DNA from: Acholeplasmataceae bacterium
GTDB taxonomy: Bacteria; Bacillota_I; Bacilli_A; ML615J-28; CAG-698
Length of the DNA stretch: 30,619 nt
Assembly: GCA_012839485.1 (NCBI GenBank)
Contig: DUNF01000104.1
Span: 1 to 30,619 of the forward strand
Direction of reading: 5' to 3'
Both the position numbers and the translations under genes were made by a program. Each line of letters opens with the position of its first letter. Within the stretch, counting starts at the first letter, position 1. Positions 1-7,170 of this stretch are shown in pieces. The notes beneath the pieces are model-generated. The model did no database searches, was not told the origin of the DNA, and saw nothing but the letters and a program-made list of their open reading frames with translations.

Positions 1-216
1 AATGATTTTAAAGGTAAAGAAAATATTGAAGATTTAGTAAAGGAAAGAATCAAAGCAAAAGCAAAAGAACTTAAAGGTAAAGCAGAATCTTTAGGAACAA
101 CACCTAGAAGATATACTGATTTAATTGGTAGCTTAGCTGATTTAGTAAGTGGTAGTGGCGATAAAGGTACACCTTTTGTTTTGGTGAAAAATTATTTTAA
201 GAATTATTCAGAATAA
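1..216 (+). CDS. 3' end of an unrecognised protein (partial)
   Basis: Frame 1 is open from the first base to a TAA at 214-216, giving at least 71 residues of the C-terminus of a gene that begins outside the window. The fragment is Lys/Glu-rich at first, then carries a Thr-Pro-Arg-Arg turn, a hydrophobic helix-like stretch (LIGSLADLV) and an aromatic basic tail ending YFKNYSE. A well-formed terminator follows immediately, which supports a real gene end. I do not recognise the family and give no function. It is separated by that terminator from the nucleoside phosphorylase gene downstream, so it need not be related to it. Confidence 0.6.
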   Translation, partial: NDFKGKENIEDLVKERIKAKAKELKGKAESLGTTPRRYTDLIGSLADLVSGSGDKGTPFVLVKNYFKNYSE

Positions 217-217
217 T

Positions 218-241
218 AAGGACTTGTTTTAAGTCCTTTTT
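218..241 (+). terminator. Rho-independent terminator of the partial gene
   Basis: A perfect 8-bp stem (AAGGACTT at 218-225 with AAGTCCTT at 231-238), a 5-nt loop and a T-run to 241 start just after the TAA of the partial gene. Confidence 0.85.
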
Positions 242-249
242 AAAAAGTG

Positions 250-279
250 TTAGAATATTTTAGATAAATATGGTATAAT
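250..279 (+). promoter_or_regulatory. Promoter of the pdp operon
   Basis: TATAAT at 274-279 is preceded directly by TGG (extended -10). A weak -35 candidate, TTAGAA, lies at 250-255 with an 18-bp spacer. It is the only good promoter between the upstream terminator and the start at 305, where an AAGGAGA ribosome binding site ends four bases before the ATG. Confidence 0.7.
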
Positions 280-304
280 ATATACTACACATTAAGGAGA
301 GTTT

Positions 305-1606
305 ATGAGAGCTGTTGATATTATTATAAAGAAAAAAGAAGGCTTAGCCTTAAATGAACAAGAAATTAACTTTATGATTAATGGTTACTTGAGTGGAGAA
401 GTTGCAGATTATCAAATGAGTGCACTTCTTATGGCAATTGTCCTTAAAGGAACAACACATGAAGAAGAAGTACTTCTTACAAAAGCGATGCTTGAATCTG
501 GAGATAAAATTGATTTATCGAAGATTGATGGTATTTGTGTTGATAAGCATTCAACTGGTGGAGTTGGTGATACAACAACACTTGTTATTGCGCCAATTCT
601 GGCAGCACTTGGTTTAAAGGTTGCGAAGATGAGTGGACGTGGTTTAGGTCATACTGGGGGTACAATTGATAAGTTAGAAGCTATTCCAGGTTTTAATACT
701 AGTTTATCCGAAGAACATTTCTTTAAAGAAGTAAATGAGATTGGCTTAGCTGTTACTGGTCAAACAGCAAATATTGCACCTGCAGATAAGAAGATATATG
801 CACTTCGTGATGTAACTGGAACCGTAGAAGCTGTAGCTTTAATTGCATCTTCAATTATGAGTAAAAAATTAGCTAGTGGAGCAGATGTAATTTTACTTGA
901 TGTTAAGGTTGGAGAAGGTGCTTTTATGAAGACTTTGAAAGATGCAAAGAAACTTGCTAGGTCAATGGTAGATATTGGTAAAAGCCAAGGAAAGAAAATG
1001 GTAGCTTTACTTACCGATATGGAACAACCTTTAGGTGTTGCAGTTGGTAATAGTATTGAAGTAATAGAAGCAATTGAGACTTTAAAAGGAAAAGGTCCTG
1101 AAGATTTAAAACTTCTTTGCTTTGAGATTTGTAAGGAGATTTTACTTTTAACTGATAAAGCTAAAGATGAAAAAGAAGCATTAGCTTTAGTTGAAGATTC
1201 TGTTAGAACAGGCAAAGCTTTGAAAAAGTTAGAGTTAATGATTTCTGCTCAAGGTGGAAATAAAGCAGTTATTAACGATTATAGTTTGTTTGGTAAGGCT
1301 AAAGAATTAATAGAAGTTAAGGCTGAAAAGTCAGGATATATTAAAGCAATTGATGCTTTAAAAATAGGAGAAGCATCTGGTATTTTGGGTGCTGGAAGAA
1401 TTAAAAAAGAAGATAGTGTAGATTTAGTTGTAGGTATTGATGTCCTAAAGAAAGTTGGAGATTATGTAACTAAGGGAGATCTAATTGCTAGAATCTATGC
1501 AAATGATAAAGGCAAAAAAGAAACATTAGAAATTATAAAGTCTTCATTTCAATATTCTAAGGAGAAAGTTAAACCAAGAAAACTTATTTTAGGAAAAATA
1601 GAGTAA
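305..1606 (+). CDS. pdp: Pyrimidine-nucleoside phosphorylase
   Basis: Predicted cytoplasmic salvage enzyme that cleaves uridine or thymidine with phosphate to the free base and (deoxy)ribose-1-phosphate. The 433-residue length is typical of the thymidine/pyrimidine phosphorylase family. The phosphate-binding segment KHSTGGVGD is at residues 81-89, and the family signature beginning SGRGLGHTGGT and ending in LEAIPG is at 110-129. The N-terminal helical domain, central alpha/beta domain and C-terminal lobe are all present. The start is fixed by AAGGAGA at 294-300. It is first in a probable operon with two ABC exporter genes (23-nt gap) and mgtC, with no terminator between them. Whether it is the broad-specificity enzyme (pdp) or a thymidine phosphorylase (deoA) cannot be settled by eye; pdp is usual in low-GC Gram-positives. 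Confidence 0.95.
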   Translation: MRAVDIIIKKKEGLALNEQEINFMINGYLSGEVADYQMSALLMAIVLKGTTHEEEVLLTKAMLESGDKIDLSKIDGICVDKHSTGGVGDTTTLVIAPILAALGLKVAKMSGRGLGHTGGTIDKLEAIPGFNTSLSEEHFFKEVNEIGLAVTGQTANIAPADKKIYALRDVTGTVEAVALIASSIMSKKLASGADVILLDVKVGEGAFMKTLKDAKKLARSMVDIGKSQGKKMVALLTDMEQPLGVAVGNSIEVIEAIETLKGKGPEDLKLLCFEICKEILLLTDKAKDEKEALALVEDSVRTGKALKKLELMISAQGGNKAVINDYSLFGKAKELIEVKAEKSGYIKAIDALKIGEASGILGAGRIKKEDSVDLVVGIDVLKKVGDYVTKGDLIARIYANDKGKKETLEIIKSSFQYSKEKVKPRKLILGKIE

Positions 1607-1629
1607 GTTTAATTATTAGGGGGTAAATT

Positions 1630-3378
1630 ATGAAAGGGGCAAGGTTATTAGGTTGGTATTTTAAGAAAAACTGGTGGCGTTATTTAATCACCTTGCTTTC
1701 GATTGTAATTTCTGTTTTCTTAAGAACGATCTCGCCAGATGTTATTGAAAGAACAGTAAATGCGATTAATAGTAATACTCTAACTACAGAATTTGTTTAC
1801 TATGGTTTTGGAATGTTACTAGGAGCTGCTGTTTTAAGTTACCTTTTTTCTTCAATTACTAATTATTTAAAAGGTTGGTTATTCCAAGATTTATTATATG
1901 ATACTAAGTTAAAGTTACTTAAGAGTATCTTTAGGCAAGATGGAGATTTTTTTGAAGAGTATTATTCAGGAGATTTAATTGGTAGGTCTACTAGTGATAG
2001 TTTCGCAGTTGCGAGAGTTGTAAGTTTTCAGTTTTTTGATTTTGCAGCTACGATTATTACATTAGCAGTAGCTTTTATTAAAATGATTTCTAAAGATGCA
2101 ATTCTTACTTTATATGTAATGATTCCAATGCCACTGATTTTTATTGTAGTTTTAATTTTAAGACCAAAGATTTCTCGTAATTGGAGAATGGTAAGAGAAG
2201 AAAACTCTAGACTAAATAACTTAGTTATGGAAAGTGTAAATAATGTCAAGTTAATTAGAGGTTTTAATAAAGAAGAGTTTGATAAAGAGAAATTATCAGC
2301 ATCAGCTACAAAAGCTTATCAAATTGAAAGAAGATCAATTTACTTAAGGGCGATGTTTGGACCTACATTTAGATTGATTTTAATTATTACTCAAGGTATA
2401 GTTTTAACATTAGGTTCATTTTTGATTGTAAATAATAGGGGTTTTACTGTAGGTGAGTTAATCTCTTTTAACCTTTATTTAGGAATGTTCTCATGGCCAC
2501 TATTTCAATTAGGAAACCAAATTTCTGTATTCTCACAATCTCGTGTTTCAATTGAAAGAATTGAAGAGATTTTAAAGAAAGAACCAACGATTCAAGATAA
2601 GATCAATGCAATTGATGTTCCAAAATTAGAAGTAATAGAATTTAGGAACTTTAATTTTAAGTATCCTAAAGCAGAAGGTACTACTTTAAAGAACATTAAT
2701 TTAAAAGTAGAACAAGGAAAGACTTTAGGGATTGTTGGGAAGACGGGGTCTGGTAAATCTACTTTAGTAAAACAGTTATTAAGAATGTATCCATTAACAG
2801 AAACAGGTTGTATTAGAATTAATGGCATAAACATTACAAATTATAAAAAACAAAGTTTAAGAGAAAATATAGCTTTTGTTCCTCAAGAAAGTGAGCTTTT
2901 CTCAAGGACTGTTTTAGCAAACATCTTAATGGGTGAAGGTAAAGATAGTAGCTATAGCGTAGAAGAAGCTATTAAGATGGCAGACTTTGAGAAAGATATT
3001 CCTTATTTAACAAATGGCTTAGATACGAAAGTTGGTGAAGGAGGAATGACTTTATCTGGAGGACAAAGACAAAGAGCATCGATTGCTAGAGCACTACTTA
3101 AAAACAGTGAAGTTTTAGTTTTAGATGATTCGCTATCTGCAGTTGATGGTGTTACGGAAAAGAATATTTTAGAATCGCTTAAAAAATATCGTGCTAATAA
3201 AACTAATATTATTATTGCACATCGTCTATCAGCTGTTATTGAAGCTGATAAGATTGTTGTTTTAGATAAAGGTACAATTACTGAAGAAGGAACTCATGAA
3301 GAGTTAATGGCTAAACAAGGTTGGTATTATACTCAGTATAAAAATCAAGAGTTAAAGGGTGAAAAAGATGAAATCTAG
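1630..3378 (+). CDS. Heterodimeric ABC exporter subunit, BmrC/YheI-like (degenerate-site half)
   Basis: Half-transporter of 582 residues: an N-terminal six-helix transmembrane domain (about 1-310) fused to a nucleotide-binding domain (about 330-575). Walker A GKTGSGKST is at 370-378, the signature LSGGQRQR at 475-482, and the switch histidine is H531. The Walker B strand ends LDD at 498-500, so the usual catalytic glutamate is aspartate (D500). In heterodimeric exporters this residue marks the half that supplies the non-hydrolytic site, and the next gene has the matching active half. Family knowledge suggests multidrug or lipid export, but the substrate is not visible. It has a TTAGGGGG ribosome binding site and overlaps the next gene by 11 nt, which suggests coupled translation. 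Confidence 0.9.
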   Translation: MKGARLLGWYFKKNWWRYLITLLSIVISVFLRTISPDVIERTVNAINSNTLTTEFVYYGFGMLLGAAVLSYLFSSITNYLKGWLFQDLLYDTKLKLLKSIFRQDGDFFEEYYSGDLIGRSTSDSFAVARVVSFQFFDFAATIITLAVAFIKMISKDAILTLYVMIPMPLIFIVVLILRPKISRNWRMVREENSRLNNLVMESVNNVKLIRGFNKEEFDKEKLSASATKAYQIERRSIYLRAMFGPTFRLILIITQGIVLTLGSFLIVNNRGFTVGELISFNLYLGMFSWPLFQLGNQISVFSQSRVSIERIEEILKKEPTIQDKINAIDVPKLEVIEFRNFNFKYPKAEGTTLKNINLKVEQGKTLGIVGKTGSGKSTLVKQLLRMYPLTETGCIRINGINITNYKKQSLRENIAFVPQESELFSRTVLANILMGEGKDSSYSVEEAIKMADFEKDIPYLTNGLDTKVGEGGMTLSGGQRQRASIARALLKNSEVLVLDDSLSAVDGVTEKNILESLKKYRANKTNIIIAHRLSAVIEADKIVVLDKGTITEEGTHEELMAKQGWYYTQYKNQELKGEKDEI

Positions 3379-5410
3379 AAAAGAAAGTTTGAAGCTAGAT
3401 TACACATCAAAAGAAATCTTAGCTCGTGTATTTAAATATGCTTGGCGTAATAAGTTTGTTTTGCTTTTATCGGTGTTTTTATTAATCTCGTTTACTTTTT
3501 TAGAAATGGTTCAACCTTTAATTACAAAACAAATTATTGATACCGAGTTAACTGGTGTTCAGACAACTTGGGTTGAAACAATGGATTCATCTAAAGCAAG
3601 TTATAATGGTAAGTTTTATGAAAAAACTGATCAAAATACGGGAAACATTTATACAATCAAATATTCTAAAGATTTAGAAAGCTATATCTTTATTGAAGGA
3701 AGTTATAAAGAATATTATATTGAAAGTTTAGATCAAAGTACTAATACGATTAATTTAAAGAAAGATGATTTAAGTATAAGTAGTAATTATCAAGTTTTAG
3801 GAGATGATATAACTAAGTTTTATAGTTTATCTAAACCTTTAATTACAAGATGGATTATTATCTTTGGTATTATTTCTATTTTAATTTTAATCTTTAGATT
3901 AACTCAAAGGGTTACTTATGTTAGTGCTTCAATGAAGTTAACTTTAGATTTAAGAAAAGAAACTTTTGATAAGTTAAATAGACTACCAATTGCTTACTTT
4001 AGCACTGAACCTTCAGGTAAGACAGTTACAAAAATGATCTTTGATTCTGAAGGTGTAAGAGGAGTTTATGATGTAATGTTTGAGATCTTTAGTGCATCGA
4101 TTTCATTAATTATAGTTTATGTTGGTTTATTTGTTTTAGATTATAGATTAGCTTTACTTACTTTCTTAGCTTTCCCGATAATTTGGATTTGGCTTACTGT
4201 TTACAGAAGTAAAGTAAATCATTATAACTTTATGATTAGAGAGTCAAACTCAGTTCTTAATGGAAGACTTGCAGAGTTTGTAAATAGTGTTGGTGTTATT
4301 CAAATCTTTAATAAAGAAGAAAAGATGAGTAATGAATATAATAATATGCTTATTGAGAATACTGGTTATCGTAATCGAAGATTAGTTATTACAACATTTT
4401 TTGGAAATGAGATGTTAATGACAATTCAAAGAATTATTGTAGCTTTTGTACTTTTATACTTTGGTTTAAGGTATTTTGATACAAGGACACTACTTATTGC
4501 AACAACAATCTCTGTTTATATTGACTATATTGGTAGATTAGTTCAGCCAATATCTTCAGTTTTTGCCAATCTTAATACTTTAGAAGACTCACTAGTTTCT
4601 GCTTCTCGTGTTTTTAGTTTCTTAGATGAAAAAGAAGATACAGGATTGGGGGAAATAACTGGTAAAGAGTTTACAGGTAAGATTGAATTTAAAAATGTTT
4701 CTTTTTACTATGAAAAGGAAAACTATGTTTTAAAAGATGTATCCTTAAAGATTAATCCAGGTGATTTTGTAGGGTTAGTTGGACATACTGGTTCAGGTAA
4801 GAGTACAATGATGAGTCTTTTAGAAAGATATTATGATTTAGAAGAAGGAGAGATCTTACTTGATGGTGAGAATTATCTAAACTATTCTAAAGCAGATATT
4901 AGAGAAAACATTGGTTTAATCTTACAAGATGCCGTTATTTTTGAAGGGACAATTAAAGAGAATATTGCTTATGGCATTGAAGCAACTGATGAGGAAGTAA
5001 TAAATGTACTTCTTGCAATCGGTGGTGATAAGTTTGTTTATGAGTTAAAAGATGGTATTCATAGTAAGACTAGTTATCAAGGTGAAAACTTATCAATTGG
5101 GGAAAAGCAAATTATTGCTTTTGCGAGGATTTTACTAAAGAATCCTAAGATTTTGATTTTAGATGAGGCTACAGCTAATATTGATACAGAAACTGAGCTT
5201 TTAATTCAAAATGCTTTAAATGTCTTAACTGAAAACAGAACTACTTTTGTAGTTGCACATAGACTATCTACAATCCAAAATGCAGACCATATTATTGTCT
5301 TAGATGAGGGTAGAATAGTAGAAGAAGGGAAACATCAAGAATTAATGGCTTTAAAGGGTAAATATAGAGATATGTATGAAGCCCAAATAAGGAAACAAGG
5401 AGGAAATTAA
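3368..5410 (+). CDS. Heterodimeric ABC exporter subunit, BmrD/YheH-like (catalytic half)
   Basis: Partner half-transporter of 680 residues. Walker A GHTGSGKST begins at about residue 472, the signature reads LSIGEKQ at 575-581 (an altered LSGGQ), Walker B ends LDE with catalytic E600, and H631 is the switch histidine. Canonical glutamate with an altered signature complements the D500 and normal signature of the upstream subunit, as expected for an asymmetric heterodimer. About 100 extra polar, Tyr/Asn/Asp-rich residues (roughly 60-160) sit between the first two membrane helices, which matches the extracellular insert known in the BmrD/YheH subgroup. I chose ATG 3368 because AAAGGGTGA ends five bases before it; a GTG at 3359 lies inside that binding site. 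The stop is followed one base later by the mgtC-like start. Confidence 0.9.
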   Translation: MKSRKESLKLDYTSKEILARVFKYAWRNKFVLLLSVFLLISFTFLEMVQPLITKQIIDTELTGVQTTWVETMDSSKASYNGKFYEKTDQNTGNIYTIKYSKDLESYIFIEGSYKEYYIESLDQSTNTINLKKDDLSISSNYQVLGDDITKFYSLSKPLITRWIIIFGIISILILIFRLTQRVTYVSASMKLTLDLRKETFDKLNRLPIAYFSTEPSGKTVTKMIFDSEGVRGVYDVMFEIFSASISLIIVYVGLFVLDYRLALLTFLAFPIIWIWLTVYRSKVNHYNFMIRESNSVLNGRLAEFVNSVGVIQIFNKEEKMSNEYNNMLIENTGYRNRRLVITTFFGNEMLMTIQRIIVAFVLLYFGLRYFDTRTLLIATTISVYIDYIGRLVQPISSVFANLNTLEDSLVSASRVFSFLDEKEDTGLGEITGKEFTGKIEFKNVSFYYEKENYVLKDVSLKINPGDFVGLVGHTGSGKSTMMSLLERYYDLEEGEILLDGENYLNYSKADIRENIGLILQDAVIFEGTIKENIAYGIEATDEEVINVLLAIGGDKFVYELKDGIHSKTSYQGENLSIGEKQIIAFARILLKNPKILILDEATANIDTETELLIQNALNVLTENRTTFVVAHRLSTIQNADHIIVLDEGRIVEEGKHQELMALKGKYRDMYEAQIRKQGGN

Positions 5411-5411
5411 A

Positions 5412-6125
5412 ATGTTTTTAAATGGCATTTTATTGAGTCTAGCTGATATAGATAAAGGACTTTTATTAGAACAAGTCTTAAGAGTTATTGCTTGTGTAAT
5501 AATCGGTGGAGCTATCGGTTATGAAAGAGAAATTAAAGCTAAACCAGCTGGATTTGTAACTTTCATTTTAGTTTGTGTAGGTAGTTGTATTATCGCAATC
5601 TTACAAGAAAACTTATTCTTAGCTAATCCAGAACATATGGATAGATCAAGAATAATCGCTCAAGTTGTATCAGGAATTGGTTTTCTTGGTGCTGGTACTA
5701 TTCTTTACCAAAGAGGAGCAGTTAAAGGTATTACAACAGCTGCGATGTTGTGGTTAGTTGCGGCACTAGGAATTATGGTAGGTTCTGGTGGAACACTTAA
5801 CTATATTATTGCAGCAATCACAGCAGTAGTTGTGTTACCAACTGTTATTATTTCTCGAAGATTTGGTGAGAAAATTTCGACTGGAAGAAGGATTTATAAA
5901 ATAAGAATCCTTTTTGAGGAAAATTGTGAGAAAGAACTATTTGAGTTCTTTGCAACTAGTGGAGTTACAATTAGAAAGTCATACTTTGTAAATAAGATAA
6001 GAGAAGGAAAGAAAGAATTAAAAGAATCTTATATTTACTTATCTTTACCAAAAGGAATGACTTTAAATGAACTTCTTGAAAAACTATCAGCTTATAATGA
6101 AATTTACGAAGTTTCAGAAGCTTAA
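5412..6125 (+). CDS. MgtC/SapB family membrane protein
   Basis: A 237-residue protein with an N-terminal membrane domain (about 15-145) and a C-terminal cytosolic ACT-like part. The family hallmarks are present: GAIGYERE near residue 38 after the first helix, the conserved stretch RIIAQVVSGIGFLGAGTI, then KGITTAAMLW. MgtC-type proteins are linked to growth at low Mg2+ and to control of membrane potential or F-type ATPase in some bacteria; which role applies here is unknown. AAGGAGG at 5397-5403 sits inside the end of the upstream ABC gene, and only one base separates the two genes, so they are very likely co-transcribed and coupled. It is the last protein gene before tRNA-Leu. Confidence 0.9.
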   Translation: MFLNGILLSLADIDKGLLLEQVLRVIACVIIGGAIGYEREIKAKPAGFVTFILVCVGSCIIAILQENLFLANPEHMDRSRIIAQVVSGIGFLGAGTILYQRGAVKGITTAAMLWLVAALGIMVGSGGTLNYIIAAITAVVVLPTVIISRRFGEKISTGRRIYKIRILFEENCEKELFEFFATSGVTIRKSYFVNKIREGKKELKESYIYLSLPKGMTLNELLEKLSAYNEIYEVSEA

Positions 6126-6135
6126 ATTAAAAAAA

Positions 6136-6161
6136 CTACTATTACTTAAAAGTAATAGTAG
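6136..6161 (-). terminator. Hairpin with minus-strand terminator polarity
   Basis: CTACTATTACTT at 6136-6147 and its perfect complement at 6150-6161 can form a 10-12-bp stem. On the plus strand an A-run (6129-6135) precedes it and no T-run follows. Read on the minus strand it is a stem followed by seven T, the layout of an intrinsic terminator facing leftwards. On the plus strand it could act as a boundary or processing hairpin between the mgtC-like mRNA and the tRNA, which starts 5 nt later. Confidence 0.5.
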
Positions 6162-6165
6162 CTAT

Positions 6166-6250
6166 GCCGCTGTGTTGGAATAGGTAGACAAACTTGACTC
6201 AAAATCAAGCGCTGAAAAGCATGCCAGTTCGAGTCTGGCCAGCGGCACCA
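6166..6250 (+). tRNA. tRNA-Leu (anticodon CAA), CCA encoded
   Basis: Acceptor stem GCCGCTG (6166-6172) pairs with CAGCGGC (6240-6246), followed by discriminator A and genome-encoded CCA (6248-6250). The anticodon stem CTTGA/TCAAG closes a 7-nt loop with CAA at 6200-6202, which reads UUG leucine codons. A long variable arm (GCT-GAAA-AGC, about 6210-6222) makes it a class II tRNA, as expected for Leu. The T arm is GCCAG-TTCGAGT-CTGGC (6223-6239). A strong terminator follows. No clear dedicated promoter is seen; a lone TATAAT at 6093-6098 inside the mgtC-like gene, without a spaced -35, is the only candidate, so it may be processed from the upstream operon transcript. Confidence 0.97.
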
Positions 6251-6253
6251 TTT

Positions 6254-6285
6254 AAGCCCTCTTTATTAAGAGGGCTTTTTATTTT
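6254..6285 (+). terminator. Rho-independent terminator after tRNA-Leu
   Basis: A 10-bp perfect stem (AAGCCCTCTT at 6254-6263 with AAGAGGGCTT at 6268-6277), a TATT loop and a T-rich tail. It closes the mgtC-like/tRNA unit. Confidence 0.92.
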
Positions 6286-6288
6286 AAG

Positions 6289-6317
6289 TAGTTTTTTAAA
6301 TTGTAAAATGATATAAT
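6289..6317 (+). promoter_or_regulatory. Promoter of the NERD-domain gene
   Basis: TGATATAAT at 6309-6317 is a consensus extended -10. The -35 region at the 17-bp spacing (TAGTTT, 6289-6294) is poor. The binding site AAAGGT (6327-6332) and ATG at 6342 follow. Confidence 0.65.
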
Positions 6318-6341
6318 GATTAAAAGAAAGGTAAAGTATCT

Positions 6342-7058
6342 ATGCGTATTCTAAGGACAGTAATTAGAAGAATTGTTAGGGCGGCTAATATTGATTATAA
6401 AGGTCGGAAAGGAGAATTCAAGGTTAACGAAATTCTTGATACTCTTTCAGCAGAAGATACTAAGCAAAAACATATTAACAATTTCACACTTTTAGATGAA
6501 AAAGACAAAAGTCACCAAATTGATCATATTGTTATTAGAGAAAATGGTATTTTTTGTATTGAAACTAAAAACTTTAGAGGAGTAATTCATGGCAATGAAA
6601 AACAAGAAAAGTGGATACAAACTATTCCTAGTAGTGGTAGAAAATATCGTTATTTAAATCCTATAAAACAAAATGCATCACATGTTTATCATTTATCAAA
6701 AGCACTAGGAGATAAGTATAAAATAAATTCACTAGTTGTCATGATTAGAAATAATGCTAGTACTATTCAATCTTCAAATGTAATTAATTTAAATGAACTA
6801 GAGGATTACTTAAATAACTATAACGATGGTATCCACTATTCAAATGGGGAAATAATTGAAATTTATAATAGCCTTAACGATTTGCAAGCAGATATTACTA
6901 ATTTAGAACATGTTCAAAACATTAGGCAAACTAAAAGAGAAATAATACAAGGTGTATGTCCTAGATGTGGTGGTGAGCTTGTAGAGAGGGAGGGAAAATA
7001 TGGTAAGTTTTATGGATGTTCTAATTTCCCTGATTGCAAGTTTACTAAAAATAAATAA
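6342..7058 (+). CDS. NERD-domain (nuclease-related) protein with C-terminal topoisomerase-type C4 zinc finger
   Basis: A 238-residue soluble protein in two parts. The N-terminal NERD/restriction-endonuclease-like fold shows GRKGE at 21-25, the acidic residue of SHQIDHIVI (D61) and ETKNF with E74 and K76, the E-x-K pattern of the nuclease core. A basic N-terminal helix precedes it. The C-terminus (206-232) is a CxxC-x16-CxxxxxC zinc finger like those at the end of topoisomerase I, which suggests DNA or RNA binding. NERD proteins are proposed nucleases, and some act in phage defence; no substrate can be read here. The gene is monocistronic, between its own extended -10 promoter and a terminator, and lies just after tRNA-Leu in an accessory-looking stretch. 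Confidence 0.88.
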   Translation: MRILRTVIRRIVRAANIDYKGRKGEFKVNEILDTLSAEDTKQKHINNFTLLDEKDKSHQIDHIVIRENGIFCIETKNFRGVIHGNEKQEKWIQTIPSSGRKYRYLNPIKQNASHVYHLSKALGDKYKINSLVVMIRNNASTIQSSNVINLNELEDYLNNYNDGIHYSNGEIIEIYNSLNDLQADITNLEHVQNIRQTKREIIQGVCPRCGGELVEREGKYGKFYGCSNFPDCKFTKNK

Positions 7059-7067
7059 TTAAAATAT

Positions 7068-7092
7068 GCCCTTATATAAAAGGGCTTTTTTA
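7068..7092 (+). terminator. Rho-independent terminator after the NERD gene
   Basis: The stem GCCCTT (7068-7073) with AAGGGC (7080-7085) is followed by six or more T. An ATG at 7066 overlaps this hairpin and is in frame with the Fic-like gene, but it is not the real start of that gene. Confidence 0.8.
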
Positions 7093-7104
7093 TTTTATTT
7101 ACTC

Positions 7105-7133
7105 TTGATTTTTGGGGTGAATTGTTCTATAAT
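7105..7133 (+). promoter_or_regulatory. Strong promoter of the Fic-like gene
   Basis: TTGATT (7105-7110) and a perfect TATAAT (7128-7133) are separated by 17 bp. The spacer contains the left arm of the inverted repeat listed separately. Transcription should begin near 7140, which excludes any start codon upstream of that point. Confidence 0.85.
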
Positions 7134-7155
7134 AAATATAAGAAAGCACCCCAAA
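7111..7155. promoter_or_regulatory. Split inverted repeat (candidate operator) around the Fic-like gene promoter
   Basis: TTTGGGGTG at 7111-7119 lies between -35 and -10, and its exact reverse complement CACCCCAAA at 7147-7155 lies between the expected transcription start and the Shine-Dalgarno. The 9-bp arms are 27 bp apart and bracket the -10. The left arm is upstream of the transcription start, so this cannot be an mRNA hairpin; a DNA-binding dimer or a repression loop is the natural reading. G-runs are rare in this AT-rich window. Confidence 0.6.
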
Positions 7156-7170
7156 GAAAAGGAGGTTTAT

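Noticed and set aside
760..1215. A 151-codon minus-strand reading frame inside pdp
   Set aside because: It lies wholly opposite a well-conserved gene, has no ribosome binding site or family features, and is Ser/Ala-rich as expected for an antisense shadow.
7066..7170. A 35-residue N-terminal extension of the Fic-like protein from ATG 7066
   Set aside because: It starts inside the terminator of the previous gene and upstream of the -35/-10, while ATG 7171 has a strong ribosome binding site.
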